This document shows, piece by piece, positions 8,884 to 17,941 of a stretch of DNA of 64,000 nt. Both the position numbers and the translations under genes were made by a program. The notes below the pieces were generated by a model. It saw nothing but the letters and a program-made list of their open reading frames with translations, had not been told where the DNA came from and ran no database searches. Positions within the stretch are counted from its first letter, which is position 1. Each line of letters begins with the position of its first letter. The DNA comes from Parapedobacter defluvii (GTDB taxonomy: Bacteria > Bacteroidota > Bacteroidia > Sphingobacteriales > Sphingobacteriaceae). The stretch covers positions 141,278 to 205,277 of the forward strand of contig NZ_BMIK01000009.1 of the NCBI RefSeq assembly GCF_014642075.1, in the 5' to 3' direction.

Positions 8884-9561
8884 CTACAGCAGGGGTTTTA
8901 ATACCTTCCACACGTTTTCAGCTAGGATTTGATGTCCTTCTGCAGTTGGATGGATACCGTCAGATTGATTTAGTTTGGATTCGCCGGCTACGCCTTCCAG
9001 CAAGAAGGGAACATAAGCCATGTTATTTTTTTTTGCCAATGTGGGAAAAATGGTTGTGAACGCCTTACCATAGTCGCCACCCATACTGGGCGGCACCATC
9101 ATACCCGTTAATACCAATTTACAATCGGGATACTTGGCGGTGACTTTGTCAACAATATGCTGCAAATTTTTTTGGGTTTCTTCCGTAGGTATGCCGCGTA
9201 AGCCGTCATTGGCACCCAATTCCAATACAAATATGTCTATTTTTTCGTTTAACAGCCAATCAATACGTTCATTGCCGGCAGCGGAGGTCTCACCACTTAG
9301 GCCGGCGTTGATTACGCGGTAGGGAAGTTCGAGCGAATCTATCCAATGCTGGATAATGCCCGGAAAAGCCAGCATCTGGCTTTCCAACCCCATCCCCGCG
9401 GTTAGGCTATTCCCAAAAAATAAAATATTTTTAGTTTCCGATGGAGTGATCAGGGTATCCGGTTGCACTTCGGCCGATTGTCCCTCAACACCCGTACGGG
9501 AGGAATTACCACAACCTAATGCGATGAAAAGCCCGAAAACAGCAAATGCCCTGATCACCAT
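8884..9561 (-). CDS. Lipoprotein GDSL/SGNH-family arylesterase (TesA-like)
   Basis: 225 residues. The start MVIRAFAVFGLF leads to a lipobox IALGC with Cys at about 17, so the protein should be lipid-anchored. The SGNH blocks are present: LFFGNSLTAGMGL (catalytic Ser), INAGLSGETSAAG (Gly), LELGANDGLRG (Asn) and SDGIHPTAEGH (Asp/His). The family hydrolyses esters and thioesters of small acyl or aryl alcohols (TesA/arylesterase). It lies just upstream, in minus-strand order downstream, of the NifU-like gene with a 3-bp gap, so the two may be cotranscribed. Confidence 0.85.
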   Translation of the reverse strand: MVIRAFAVFGLFIALGCGNSSRTGVEGQSAEVQPDTLITPSETKNILFFGNSLTAGMGLESQMLAFPGIIQHWIDSLELPYRVINAGLSGETSAAGNERIDWLLNEKIDIFVLELGANDGLRGIPTEETQKNLQHIVDKVTAKYPDCKLVLTGMMVPPSMGGDYGKAFTTIFPTLAKKNNMAYVPFLLEGVAGESKLNQSDGIHPTAEGHQILAENVWKVLKPLL

Positions 9562-9564
9562 TGA

Positions 9565-10119
9565 TTACATTGCTTCTGCTACGACTTCCTGCACTTCCGG
9601 TACCATCCGTTTTAATAATCCTTCGATACCTGCTTTAAGTGTAATGGTGGAAGAAGGGCATCCACTGCAAGAACCACGCAACTCAACCACAACAGTACCT
9701 TCATCGAAAGACTTATAATGAATGGCACCTCCATCTTGCTCTACAGCAGGGCGTACATAATCGTGCAGAATCTGCTGTATTTTGATTTCAGTTTCTGTGC
9801 CTTCAAAGGTGACATCCTCGTCTTTTGAGATTTCCTGTACTTTAAGCTCCGACTCAACAGCACCTTTTACAAAGTCTTTCAGGATGCCTTCAATGTCTTC
9901 CCATTCAGCATCGTCAGTTTTGGTGATTGTCACAAAATTACTGGCGAAAAATACACCGTTGACAAAGTTGAACTTGAATAGCTCCCGTGCAAATGGAGAG
10001 TCCTGAGCTTTTTCCCGATCGGGATAATCCAAGCTTCCATTGATCAATAACTTATTGACCAAAAATTTCATGGTTGCCGGATTGGGTGTATATTCGGTAT
10101 AAACGTTGATCGTTGCCAT
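9565..10119 (-). CDS. NifU-like Fe-S scaffold/carrier protein
   Basis: 184 residues in two domains. The N-terminal Nfu_N domain (TEYTPNPATMKFLVNK) is followed by a C-terminal NifU domain (about 105-180) with IQQILHDYVRPAVEQDGG and the cluster-binding CxxC in GSCSGCPSSTITLKAGIE. Such proteins hold or pass on 4Fe-4S clusters to apo-enzymes in the cytoplasm. Length and order match Nfu proteins of Bacteroidota. It is a stand-alone housekeeping gene next to an esterase gene; no other Fe-S genes are nearby. Confidence 0.9.
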   Translation of the reverse strand: MATINVYTEYTPNPATMKFLVNKLLINGSLDYPDREKAQDSPFARELFKFNFVNGVFFASNFVTITKTDDAEWEDIEGILKDFVKGAVESELKVQEISKDEDVTFEGTETEIKIQQILHDYVRPAVEQDGGAIHYKSFDEGTVVVELRGSCSGCPSSTITLKAGIEGLLKRMVPEVQEVVAEAM

Positions 10120-10185
10120 TTTTTCCTCGTTTTTTACAAAGATATTAATATTCCTCGAACATTGCAGTCAACGTATCGTCAAAGG

Positions 10186-11529
10186 TTAGACGCCCGTGTA
10201 GTTCCAGGGGGTTATCGCTTTTAGTTCTGTTTTTACGTCATCGCTCACATTCAGGGTTTCAACAAATGCCTCGATTGTGGCTTCGGTAATCGCATCATTC
10301 GTTCGTGTCAGCTCTTTGAGTGCTTCATAGGGTTTGGGATATCCCTCCCTTCTAAGAATGGTTTGGATGGCTTCGGCTACGACCGCCCAATTCTGTTCTA
10401 AGTCGGCTTTCAACGCCGCCTCGTTGAGAATCAATTTTTTTAGCCCCCTCACCGTAGATTTGATGGCAATCAGGGTGTGGGCCAAAGGTACACCGATGTT
10501 GCGTAGCACCGTGGAATCCGTTAGATCACGTTGTAAACGGGATATCGGTAGTTTTGCCGCCAAATGTTCAAACAGGGCATTGGCTATTCCCAAATTGCCT
10601 TCTGCATTTTCGAAATCGATGGGATTGACTTTGTGCGGCATAGCTGAAGAACCAATCTGCCCCTTTGTGATTTTCTGCTTAAAATAGTCCATGGAGATAT
10701 AGGTCCAGATATCTCTACAGAGATCGATCAAAATATTGTTAATACGTTTTAACGTATCACATTGTGCAGCGAAGTAATCGTAATGTTCGATCTGGGTAGT
10801 CGTCTGAGAACGCTGTAATCCCAACGTTTCATTCACAAAGGCGTTGCCGAAAGCAATCCAATCTTGGTCGGGATAGGCTACTTTATGCGCATTGAAATTG
10901 CCGGTAGCACCGCCGAATTTGGCGGCGTTGGGTATGGACTTGAACAACGTCAGTTGGTTGTTCAATCGCTCGATAAATACCCGGATTTCTTTTCCAAGCC
11001 GGGTAGGAGACGCAGGCTGTCCATGTGTACGGGCCAGCATTGGGATCACCGCCCACTCAAGTGCCAATTCTTCCAATGTGGAAATCAGGCTTTCCAGTTG
11101 CGGGATATATACCTGGGTGGCTGCTTCCTTCCACGAATAGGGAATAGCCGTATTGTTGATATCTTGTGACGTGAGCCCGAAGTGAATGAATTCCAGTGAA
11201 TCAGTCAGTCCCAGCACTTCAAATTTATCCTTTAGGAAATACTCAACCGCTTTTACGTCGTGATTAGTTTCCTTTTCTTTTTCCTTGATCCACTGGGCGT
11301 CTTCCAACGAAAAATGCCGATAGATATCGCGCAATTTATCATCAAGGCTACCGTCAAAATGAATTAGCTGTGGAATGCCTGAATGACAAAGACTGATGAA
11401 ATACTCAACCTCTACAAATACACGATATTTGATCAGGGCATATTCTGAAAAAAAACCGGCTAACTCGTGTGTCGCCTGATGGTAACGACCATCCACCGGA
11501 GAGACAGCCATGAGCGGTGATAACGTCAT
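10186..11529 (-). CDS. purB: Adenylosuccinate lyase
   Basis: About 447 residues starting at the Met at 11529 (MTLSPLMAVSPVDGRY); a Met seven codons earlier at 11550 is less likely given the family's usual N-terminus. The fumarase/ASL signature GSSAMPHKVNPIDFENAEGN supplies the flexible catalytic loop. HDVKAVEYFLK and ARTHGQPASPTRLG carry the conserved histidines. The enzyme splits adenylosuccinate and SAICAR, two steps of purine synthesis. The size matches the E. coli-type enzyme. It is apparently a single-gene transcription unit. Confidence 0.93.
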   Translation of the reverse strand: MTLSPLMAVSPVDGRYHQATHELAGFFSEYALIKYRVFVEVEYFISLCHSGIPQLIHFDGSLDDKLRDIYRHFSLEDAQWIKEKEKETNHDVKAVEYFLKDKFEVLGLTDSLEFIHFGLTSQDINNTAIPYSWKEAATQVYIPQLESLISTLEELALEWAVIPMLARTHGQPASPTRLGKEIRVFIERLNNQLTLFKSIPNAAKFGGATGNFNAHKVAYPDQDWIAFGNAFVNETLGLQRSQTTTQIEHYDYFAAQCDTLKRINNILIDLCRDIWTYISMDYFKQKITKGQIGSSAMPHKVNPIDFENAEGNLGIANALFEHLAAKLPISRLQRDLTDSTVLRNIGVPLAHTLIAIKSTVRGLKKLILNEAALKADLEQNWAVVAEAIQTILRREGYPKPYEALKELTRTNDAITEATIEAFVETLNVSDDVKTELKAITPWNYTGV

Positions 11530-11640
11530 ACTGAAAATAGTTTTCCGCAAAGGTAGCTATTTGAACGGCGAAATGCGAAATACGAACGCAGAAATGACAC
11601 ATCCGCTAGTGGGATGGAACTAATTTCGTCACTCATCCGG

Positions 11641-11835
11641 TCATGGAAGCGACGGGCTACCCAATGAGTCGGTCCTCATGGTCGTATCGGTTGTATCGCC
11701 CCATGTTGCCGTATCTTGGCCAATTGAATCCGAAAGTGGAGGTGTGTCATTGGTGTCCTGTCGTTGTCCGGGGCCGCCGCAGGAAGCCATTCCGATTAAT
11801 AATCCGCAAACTAGTACTAATCTAAGCGTTTTCAT
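11641..11835 (-). CDS. Small Thr/Asp-rich lipoprotein
   Basis: 64 residues if started at the Met at 11835 (MKTLRLVLVCGLLIG). The N-terminus is a lipoprotein signal with lipobox GMASC. The rest is short, low in complexity and rich in Asp, Thr, Ser and Pro (DTNDTPPLSDSIGQDT). No domain is recognisable. It follows a short-chain dehydrogenase gene on the same strand by about 40 bp and may be cotranscribed with it. Confidence 0.6.
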   Translation of the reverse strand: MKTLRLVLVCGLLIGMASCGGPGQRQDTNDTPPLSDSIGQDTATWGDTTDTTMRTDSLGSPSLP

Positions 11836-11876
11836 ACGATTGTTTTTATATGAGTAAAATGAATAATAAAATACCA

Positions 11877-12767
11877 TTAAATAGTGAGGCGTCCACCGGT
11901 AACCGGAAGCGTTGCACCTGAGATGTAGTTAGCCTCATCCGAAGCAAGAAACACATAGGCAGGTGCTACTTCCACGGGTTGGCCCGGTCGTTCAAAGGGT
12001 GTATTTTCGCCAAAATGTTCGTGATCGGGAATTGTTGAAGGAATGAGTGGTGTCCATATCGGTCCCGGCGCTACGGCATTCACGCGGATACCTTTGCCCT
12101 GTTCCAGCAATATCTGGCTGAGATTGGCCGTAAAATTTTGGATAGCCGCTTTGGTGGCCGCATAAGGCAACAGCGTAGGATTGGGTTCATAAGCATTCAC
12201 CGAGGTGGTATTGATGATGCTTGAACCGGGCGGCATATGCGGTTGTGCAGCCTTACAAAGGTAAAACATGCTGTGTATGTTGACGGCAAATGTTTTTTCC
12301 CACTCCCATGCTGGGATATCCTGTAAGGTCTCACGGGACATTTGGTACGCGGCATTGTTTACCAAAATATCGATTTTACCGAACTCTTTTAGGACGGTCT
12401 CAATGATCTTCTGACAATGTTGTTCCGAACTGATATCACCTTTTACCGATAGCGCTTTTCTGCCCGCTTCCTCGACGTATTTCAGCGTATCCTGTGCATC
12501 GCGGTCTTCCGTATCGTCTAAGTAGCTGATCACAATATCAGCTCCTTCCCGGGCAAATGCGATGGCCACCGCCTTTCCGATGCCCGAGTCGCCGCCGGTT
12601 ATAAGGGCCACTTTACCTGTTAGCCTGTCTTTGCCGCGATACGATTGCTCACCATGATCCGCTTTTGGATCCATCGCTCCCTCGGTTCCGGGAACCTCTT
12701 GTGGTCTCCGCGGGAAGGGTGGCTTGGGATATTTGGCCGTTGGGTCCGTCTTTTTATCTGTCGTCAT
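11877..12767 (-). CDS. SDR-family oxidoreductase (glucose dehydrogenase/YhdF-like)
   Basis: 296 residues. A Pro-rich N-terminal extension (KYPKPPFPRRPQEVPGTE) typical of the YhdF/YdaD/YghA group is followed by the Rossmann core: VALITGGDSGIGKAVA (NAD(P)-binding TGxxxGIG), ILVNNAAYQ, and the catalytic Ser and YAATKAAIQNF (YxxxK). These proteins are often part of general stress regulons. Substrate is not predictable. It is divergent from a second SDR gene at 12964, with a 196-bp regulatory gap holding an AraC-type operator for the rightward operon. Confidence 0.85.
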   Translation of the reverse strand: MTTDKKTDPTAKYPKPPFPRRPQEVPGTEGAMDPKADHGEQSYRGKDRLTGKVALITGGDSGIGKAVAIAFAREGADIVISYLDDTEDRDAQDTLKYVEEAGRKALSVKGDISSEQHCQKIIETVLKEFGKIDILVNNAAYQMSRETLQDIPAWEWEKTFAVNIHSMFYLCKAAQPHMPPGSSIINTTSVNAYEPNPTLLPYAATKAAIQNFTANLSQILLEQGKGIRVNAVAPGPIWTPLIPSTIPDHEHFGENTPFERPGQPVEVAPAYVFLASDEANYISGATLPVTGGRLTI

Positions 12768-12878
12768 GGATTTTTTCTATTATGTTGCCGTTTTGTTTCT
12801 CAGGCTAACAATCGAGTCTTTGGATGGTTTCATTTTTATGAGATCAACCCTCGGCTTAACCTTAAAATATGTGTAAAA

Positions 12879-12925
12879 ACCGATCAGAAAGTATCAAAAT
12901 GCTCGTCGGTCTCCATGTATTTTTG
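12879..12925 (+). promoter_or_regulatory. Operator box plus -7 element upstream of the first sugar operon
   Basis: The box ACCGATCAnAAAGTATCAAA(A) at 12879-12899 is followed, after 18 bp, by TATTTTTG at 12918-12925, which matches the Bacteroidota -7 consensus TAnnTTTG. The identical arrangement with the same 18-bp spacing occurs at 19625-19671. Flanking bases upstream (GG.TTAA....AAAATAT.TG) are also shared. This is what is expected of two promoters activated by one regulator bound next to the polymerase; the AraC protein encoded between them is the obvious candidate. Confidence 0.7.
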
Positions 12926-12963
12926 CTGTATAGGGTCTCCTTTGATAACACAAAGTCCTTGTT

Positions 12964-13788
12964 ATGTTGAAAAAATCAGAAAATGATCGACTCCCGCTCG
13001 CCCGCAAGAAAATCGTCATTATAGGCGGAACGGCTGGCATCGGCCTTTCGGCAGCAAAAGCATTTGTTAGGCGAGGGGCAAAAGTGGTTTCCGTTGGGCG
13101 GGATCCCGTTAACAACGAGCATGCGGAAAATGAATTGGCAGGTTCGGGACTGATTTTTCCGGGAGATGCTATGCAAGCCGGAACCGCTGCTGAAGCAATC
13201 GAATTGTGTATACGGGCTTGGGGTGGCTTTGATGGGCTTTATCACGTAGCGGGTGGCAGTGGCCGGAAGATGGGGGATGGGCCGCTGCATGAAATCACGC
13301 CGGAAGGGTGGCAGCATACATTAAATTTGAACCTGACGTCGGTAATGTTCTCTAACCAAGCAGCGGTACGGGCGTTTTTGCGTGAGAAAAGAGGGGGCAC
13401 TATTTTAAACATGGGATCGGTATTGGCTGATGCACCTGCATCCCATTATTTCGCTACTCATGCCTATGCGGCTGCCAAGGCCGCTATCATTGGTTTTTCG
13501 AAATCCATCGCAGCTTATTACAGCGCCCACAATATCCGGGTTAATGTGATTGCCCCAGGTCTTGTGGCCACGCCTATGGCGCAAAGAGCGGCTGGAGACG
13601 CTGAAATTATGCATTTTATTCAGACCAAACAGCCCCTTGGTGGCGGCCGAATTGCCGATCCCTCCGATCTCGATGGTGCTGCATGTTATTTTATGTCGGA
13701 TCTCTCCAGGTTTACGACCGGACAAGTATTGTCTGTCGATGGTGGATGGGCACTAAGTGATGGTCAGCTTCAGTCAAGGAATGATTAA
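12964..13788 (+). CDS. SDR-family oxidoreductase
   Basis: 274 residues. The cofactor loop is IVIIGGTAGIGLSAAKAF, with a basic RRGAKVVSVGRD end to strand 2 that suggests NADP. The catalytic set is MGSVLA (Ser) and HAYAAAKAAIIGFSKS (YxxxK), followed by RVNVIAPGLVATPM. It is the first gene of a plus-strand operon of five or six genes (next start 3 bp after the stop). It probably oxidises or reduces a sugar-derived alcohol in the pathway. The start lies about 40 bp after the inferred -7 element. Confidence 0.85.
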   Translation: MLKKSENDRLPLARKKIVIIGGTAGIGLSAAKAFVRRGAKVVSVGRDPVNNEHAENELAGSGLIFPGDAMQAGTAAEAIELCIRAWGGFDGLYHVAGGSGRKMGDGPLHEITPEGWQHTLNLNLTSVMFSNQAAVRAFLREKRGGTILNMGSVLADAPASHYFATHAYAAAKAAIIGFSKSIAAYYSAHNIRVNVIAPGLVATPMAQRAAGDAEIMHFIQTKQPLGGGRIADPSDLDGAACYFMSDLSRFTTGQVLSVDGGWALSDGQLQSRND

Positions 13789-13790
13789 TT

Positions 13791-14738
13791 ATGGGTACGG
13801 CTACAGCAATAGGGATTGATTTGGGAGGAACCAATATAAAGGGGGCTTTGGTAGACATGTCTGGAAAGATTATCCATCGGATGACGCAGGCTACCAACTG
13901 TTTTGGAGGAGAAAAAGACAACGGTCAACGTTGGAAAAAGGCCATCTTTCAAATGGTGGCTGAATTGAAAAAAAGAAGTGCTGTGGCGGCAGTTGGAATA
14001 GCGGCGCCGGGTTTGCCTAACGCTGCCAATTCCGCAATACGGCTCATGCCGGAAAGGTTGGAGGGGCTGGCGCATTTTGTTTGGGCTGATTATTTAAGGG
14101 AGAAGTCCGTTTGGGTGTTAAACGATGCACACGCGGCACTGATTGCCGAGGCTAGATTTGGTGTAGCAAAAGGATCAAAGAATGTAGTTATGCTGACACT
14201 GGGAACGGGGGTAGGTGGGGGTATCCTGATCGACGGAAAGCTGTATCAGGGTAAGGATCAGATGGCCGGCCACTTGGGACACATGACGCTGGATGTTGAT
14301 CGTGAAGATGCCGGTATCACAGGCATGCCCGGAACCCTGGAGGATGCGATTGGAAGCGCAACCATATTTAAAAGGTCTTTTGGACGATTTGCATCAACCA
14401 ATGATTTGGTAGAAGCTTATAAGGGTGGAGATCATTTTGCTACCTATGTGTGGCTGAATGCAGTCCGTAAATTGGCGTTGGGTTTATGCTCCCTGAACAA
14501 CTTGCTATCGCCTGACCTTTTTATACTGGGAGGAGGAATTACCCATACCAGCGATGCGTTGTATAAACCGTTAGCCGACTTTATGGACGTGTATGCGTGG
14601 AAAAACGCAGGCCGGAAAACACCCGTATTGCAAGCGCATTATTCGGATATGGCGGGCGCAGTAGGTGCGGCTGGTTTTGCATTTTTAAAAATGGGCATAA
14701 TCGGTGGCAATGACGTTGACGTTACGCTGCCGGTTTGA
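13791..14738 (+). CDS. ROK-family sugar kinase lacking the zinc-motif cysteines
   Basis: 315 residues. The ATP-binding phosphate-1 loop IGIDLGGTNIKGALVD and phosphate-2 loop TLGTGVGGGILIDGK are present, and WVLNDAHAALIAEA contains the catalytic Asp of ROK kinases. The zinc-binding CxCGxxGCxE segment that should follow GHLGHMTLD is replaced by DREDAGITGMPGTLEDA, with all cysteines lost while the Glu remains. The family phosphorylates glucose, N-acetylmannosamine, allose and similar sugars. It lies between an SDR and an SIS-isomerase gene, suggesting phosphorylation of a pathway sugar. Confidence 0.85.
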   Translation: MGTATAIGIDLGGTNIKGALVDMSGKIIHRMTQATNCFGGEKDNGQRWKKAIFQMVAELKKRSAVAAVGIAAPGLPNAANSAIRLMPERLEGLAHFVWADYLREKSVWVLNDAHAALIAEARFGVAKGSKNVVMLTLGTGVGGGILIDGKLYQGKDQMAGHLGHMTLDVDREDAGITGMPGTLEDAIGSATIFKRSFGRFASTNDLVEAYKGGDHFATYVWLNAVRKLALGLCSLNNLLSPDLFILGGGITHTSDALYKPLADFMDVYAWKNAGRKTPVLQAHYSDMAGAVGAAGFAFLKMGIIGGNDVDVTLPV

Positions 14739-14763
14739 TTTGAACATTTTACGATAGAAGGAG

Positions 14764-15564
14764 ATGGATGTCATACAGGATTACATAGAAAAATGCCGGG
14801 AGATTGTAACGGCCATCGAAGATCAAAAAAGTGAAATTCGAGTGGCCGCCACCTGGTTTGCTGAAACCATTTTGGCCGGACGTATGGTTCATGTGTTCGG
14901 TTCGGGTCACAGCCGTATCATGGCTGAGGAAATGTGGCCCCGATACGGTTCATTTCCCGGGTTTAATCCCATTGTGGAACTTTCGCTGACGTTCCACAAT
15001 TTGGTGGTCGGTGCCAATGGTCAGCGGCAAGCCATGTTTTTGGAAAACGTATCGGGACTAGCGGCCCGGATACTCCGCAATTTCGATCTGAGTGCGCAGG
15101 ATACGGTACTCATCATATCATCCAGCGGCTGCAATGTAGTACCGATTGAAATGGCCGCCTGTTTCAGGGAACAGGGCATACGGGTTGTCGCGTTGGTAAC
15201 GAGGAAACATGCCGAGCAAAGTATAAGTAAACGGCCGGATGGCAAAAAACTGACAGACTTTGCCGATTTAGTGCTGGACTCGGGGGCACCGCTGGGCGAT
15301 GCCATGGTGAAAATTCCGGGACTGGAGACCCCGGTTTCTCCGGGTTCGACAGTAGGGGGAGCAGTGATGATCAATGCACTGAAAGCGGAAGTGGCACGTT
15401 TACTTACCGAGGCGGGGCATCCGCCTACGGTTTTAAGCGGTGCCAGCACCGTCGGTGCCGAACGCTCGGCGCAACTCTTTGAAAAGGCCTACGATGAACA
15501 TGCCCATCGTTTAGCACGCCTGTATCAATCGGTGGGTGAATCTAACCCTAATGGAAACGTATGA
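14764..15564 (+). CDS. SIS-domain sugar isomerase (UPF0309-like)
   Basis: 266 residues. An N-terminal helical segment is followed by an SIS (sugar isomerase) fold: MVHVFGSGHSRIMAEEMWPRYG, then VLIISSSGCNVVPIEMA, the classic SxS/T phosphosugar loop, and later LGDAMVKIPGLETPVSPGS. This layout is that of the UPF0309 group, related to MurQ and GmhA. A strong Shine-Dalgarno sequence (AGAAGGAG) precedes the ATG. Following a ROK kinase gene, it likely acts on the resulting sugar phosphate. Isomerase versus etherase/lyase activity cannot be decided. Confidence 0.8.
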   Translation: MDVIQDYIEKCREIVTAIEDQKSEIRVAATWFAETILAGRMVHVFGSGHSRIMAEEMWPRYGSFPGFNPIVELSLTFHNLVVGANGQRQAMFLENVSGLAARILRNFDLSAQDTVLIISSSGCNVVPIEMAACFREQGIRVVALVTRKHAEQSISKRPDGKKLTDFADLVLDSGAPLGDAMVKIPGLETPVSPGSTVGGAVMINALKAEVARLLTEAGHPPTVLSGASTVGAERSAQLFEKAYDEHAHRLARLYQSVGESNPNGNV

Positions 15565-15573
15565 TATTGGACT

Positions 15574-16947
15574 ATGACAACGCTAATCAATCATCAACAG
15601 GTTCCTTTATTGACCCGCACGGATATTTTGGTTATCGGAGCAGGCTCAGCAGGATGCTTGGCGGCTCTTGCAGCGGCGCATGCAGGAAAGCACAAAGTCA
15701 TGCTCATCGAGCGGTACGGTTTTGCGGGCGGTACATCAACCCAGATGCTGGATACGTTCTACGGTTTTTTTACGCCCGGCGATGAACCCAAAAAGGTGGT
15801 GTCCGGATTGCCGGACACGATTGTAGATGCGTTATCTTCAACAGGCGATATGTTTCTACGACCTAATACCTATGGAGCTGGCACCGGTGTGAATTACAAC
15901 CCCGAGCGACTCAAATATGTGTGGGACAAGAAAATCGTGGAAGCGGGCATTCAACTGCTGCTTCATACCACCCTCGTTGACGTTGCAAGGGAAGGAACCG
16001 AACGCTACCTCTGTATACTCTGGAATAAGGGTGGTTTTTGTAAGGTCGCGGCAAAACGGGTGATTGATGCATCCGGCGATGCCGATTTCTGCCACCTTGC
16101 TGGCTTCGGGTATGAAGTAGCCGGTGAGATCGAGCCTGCGCAAAGCATGACAACCACCTTCCGCATGAGCAACGTCGACCTGGATACGTTTAAAAAAGCG
16201 GGTGGCAAGCAACTGTTGAACGAACGGATGAAAGCGGCGTATGAATCGGGGAAATATGCATTACCGCGGAAGGAAGGATCGGTGCATGAAATGTGCCAGC
16301 AAGGATGTGTGTCGACGGTTGCAGTAAAAGTATCTGATTTGCATGCATTGGATGCTGCGGAATTGACACGTGCCGAAATAACCGGAAGAAAACAAGCGTT
16401 TAACTACGAGGATTTTTTCAGGAACGAAATTCCGGGTTATGGGGCCGCCCAGATCATTGGGCTGTCTCATCAGATCGGTGTCCGCGAAACGCGACGGGTG
16501 TATGGAGAGGCCCGTCTTACCAAAGCGGACTGTATGGCCGGAGATATTCCGCACGACCGTATTTTTCTGTGCGGCGCTCCCATTGAAGACCACCGAAAAG
16601 GGGATCAGGGAGCAGATGAAACGTATTGGCAATACATTCCGAACGATGGTGTATACGGTGTGCCTTACGGCACAATTGTGCCACGCGGCAGTGAACAAGC
16701 CTGGGTGGTCGGGCGATGTTTTTCGGCCACGCACGATGCACATGCTTCCTGTCGGTCCATGGCACAGACGATGTCCATGGGGCAAGCAGCAGGGTTGGCA
16801 GCGGCAATCACCCTCGACCGGGATATCGCTGCCGATGAAATGAATATAACCATGCTGCATGACAGGCTGACCGAGATAGGGGCTATCCTCGAGGTGCCCA
16901 AACGGATCGCCGATACCAGCCGGCACGGTTGGGCAAACAATAAATAA
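15574..16947 (+). CDS. FAD-dependent oxidoreductase (FAD-binding dehydrogenase)
   Basis: 457 residues. An N-terminal dinucleotide-binding motif VIGAGSAGCLAALAAAHAG precedes the FAD-dependent core, with RYGFAGGTSTQ (flavin contact), VIDASGDADFCHLAGFGYE and a C-terminal AGLAAAIT segment. It belongs to the FAD_oxidored/thiazole-like group often found in Bacteroidota and Planctomycetota sugar loci. In this operon (SDR, ROK kinase, SIS protein, then this, then a phosphotriesterase-family hydrolase) it could oxidise a sugar or cyclitol hydroxyl to a ketone or lactone. No signal peptide is visible, so it should be cytoplasmic. Confidence 0.82.
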   Translation: MTTLINHQQVPLLTRTDILVIGAGSAGCLAALAAAHAGKHKVMLIERYGFAGGTSTQMLDTFYGFFTPGDEPKKVVSGLPDTIVDALSSTGDMFLRPNTYGAGTGVNYNPERLKYVWDKKIVEAGIQLLLHTTLVDVAREGTERYLCILWNKGGFCKVAAKRVIDASGDADFCHLAGFGYEVAGEIEPAQSMTTTFRMSNVDLDTFKKAGGKQLLNERMKAAYESGKYALPRKEGSVHEMCQQGCVSTVAVKVSDLHALDAAELTRAEITGRKQAFNYEDFFRNEIPGYGAAQIIGLSHQIGVRETRRVYGEARLTKADCMAGDIPHDRIFLCGAPIEDHRKGDQGADETYWQYIPNDGVYGVPYGTIVPRGSEQAWVVGRCFSATHDAHASCRSMAQTMSMGQAAGLAAAITLDRDIAADEMNITMLHDRLTEIGAILEVPKRIADTSRHGWANNK

Positions 16948-16957
16948 GGACTGACAG

Positions 16958-17920
16958 ATGAAGGCACAAACTTTTGTCCGGACGGTAATGGGGGATATAG
17001 CGCCCCAAAACCTGGGTCTTACCTATTCCCATGAGCACATTGTGATCGAGGAAAGTTTTCCTACGCTGCAGAATCCCCTGTTTCTGCTTAACGATACCGA
17101 TCGGATCTCCGAGGAATTATTGGCTTTTTATGCAGCCGGAGGCCGGGCCATGGTGGATACCATGCCCGCCAATTGCGGCAGGAACATCCATAAGATGGCA
17201 ACGGTATCGCGCAATACCGGCGTGCACATCATCGCCGCCACCGGTATCCATTTGGAAATGTATTACCCGCCCAATCACTGGCGGTATGTGTATACCGAAA
17301 ATCAACTTACACAGCTTTTTATCGAAGACGTGACGTTGGGTATCGATGCGCACGATTACAACGGCCCATATGTGGATCGCACTCCCTATAAAGCGGGGAT
17401 GATTAAGCTAGCTACGGGAGACGAAAACATCACGGCACACCAGGAAAAAATATTCCACGCAGTGGTTAATACACATCGGGAGACCGGAGTGCCCATCCTG
17501 ACGCACACAAATGCTGGTAAGCATGCGATCGAGCAGGTAAAACTATTCGAAAAATTGGGGGCCGATCTAAGGCATGTGGTAATTTCTCATGTAGACCGCT
17601 ATCCGGATGTTGGCTACCATAACGCACTCCTGGAAACCGGTGTCTGTGTGGAATATGACAGCGCATTCCGGTGGAAAAAGGAAGAAGCCAATTGGACCTA
17701 TCAGCTGCTGGAAGCATTACTCGGGGATTTTCCCGATCAGATTACCATGGGAATGGATGCTGCCAAGCATAGCTATTGGAAATCCTATGGAGGCGCGCCG
17801 GGACTTGATTTTTTGTTAACTACTTTTAAGAGGGATTTAGAGTCAATGGGATTAAGCCGGTATTATGAACGGATATTTATCCGGAATCCCGCAGCGCTTT
17901 ACACATTTGCAAATCATTGA
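16958..17920 (+). CDS. Phosphotriesterase-family (amidohydrolase) metal-dependent hydrolase
   Basis: 320 residues. All metal ligands expected for the phosphotriesterase subgroup are seen: LTYSHEHIV (HxH), AGMIKLATG (bridging carbamylated Lys), ILTHTNAGKH (His), VVISHVDRYPD (His) and MGMDAAKHSY (Asp). Members with metabolic roles are mostly lactonases or sugar-derivative esterases, which would fit directly after an FAD oxidoreductase that could form a lactone. It is separated from its neighbours by about 10 bp and 21 bp, so it is part of the operon. Confidence 0.85.
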   Translation: MKAQTFVRTVMGDIAPQNLGLTYSHEHIVIEESFPTLQNPLFLLNDTDRISEELLAFYAAGGRAMVDTMPANCGRNIHKMATVSRNTGVHIIAATGIHLEMYYPPNHWRYVYTENQLTQLFIEDVTLGIDAHDYNGPYVDRTPYKAGMIKLATGDENITAHQEKIFHAVVNTHRETGVPILTHTNAGKHAIEQVKLFEKLGADLRHVVISHVDRYPDVGYHNALLETGVCVEYDSAFRWKKEEANWTYQLLEALLGDFPDQITMGMDAAKHSYWKSYGGAPGLDFLLTTFKRDLESMGLSRYYERIFIRNPAALYTFANH

Positions 17921-17941
17921 ATGGAAATAATAAAGAACACC

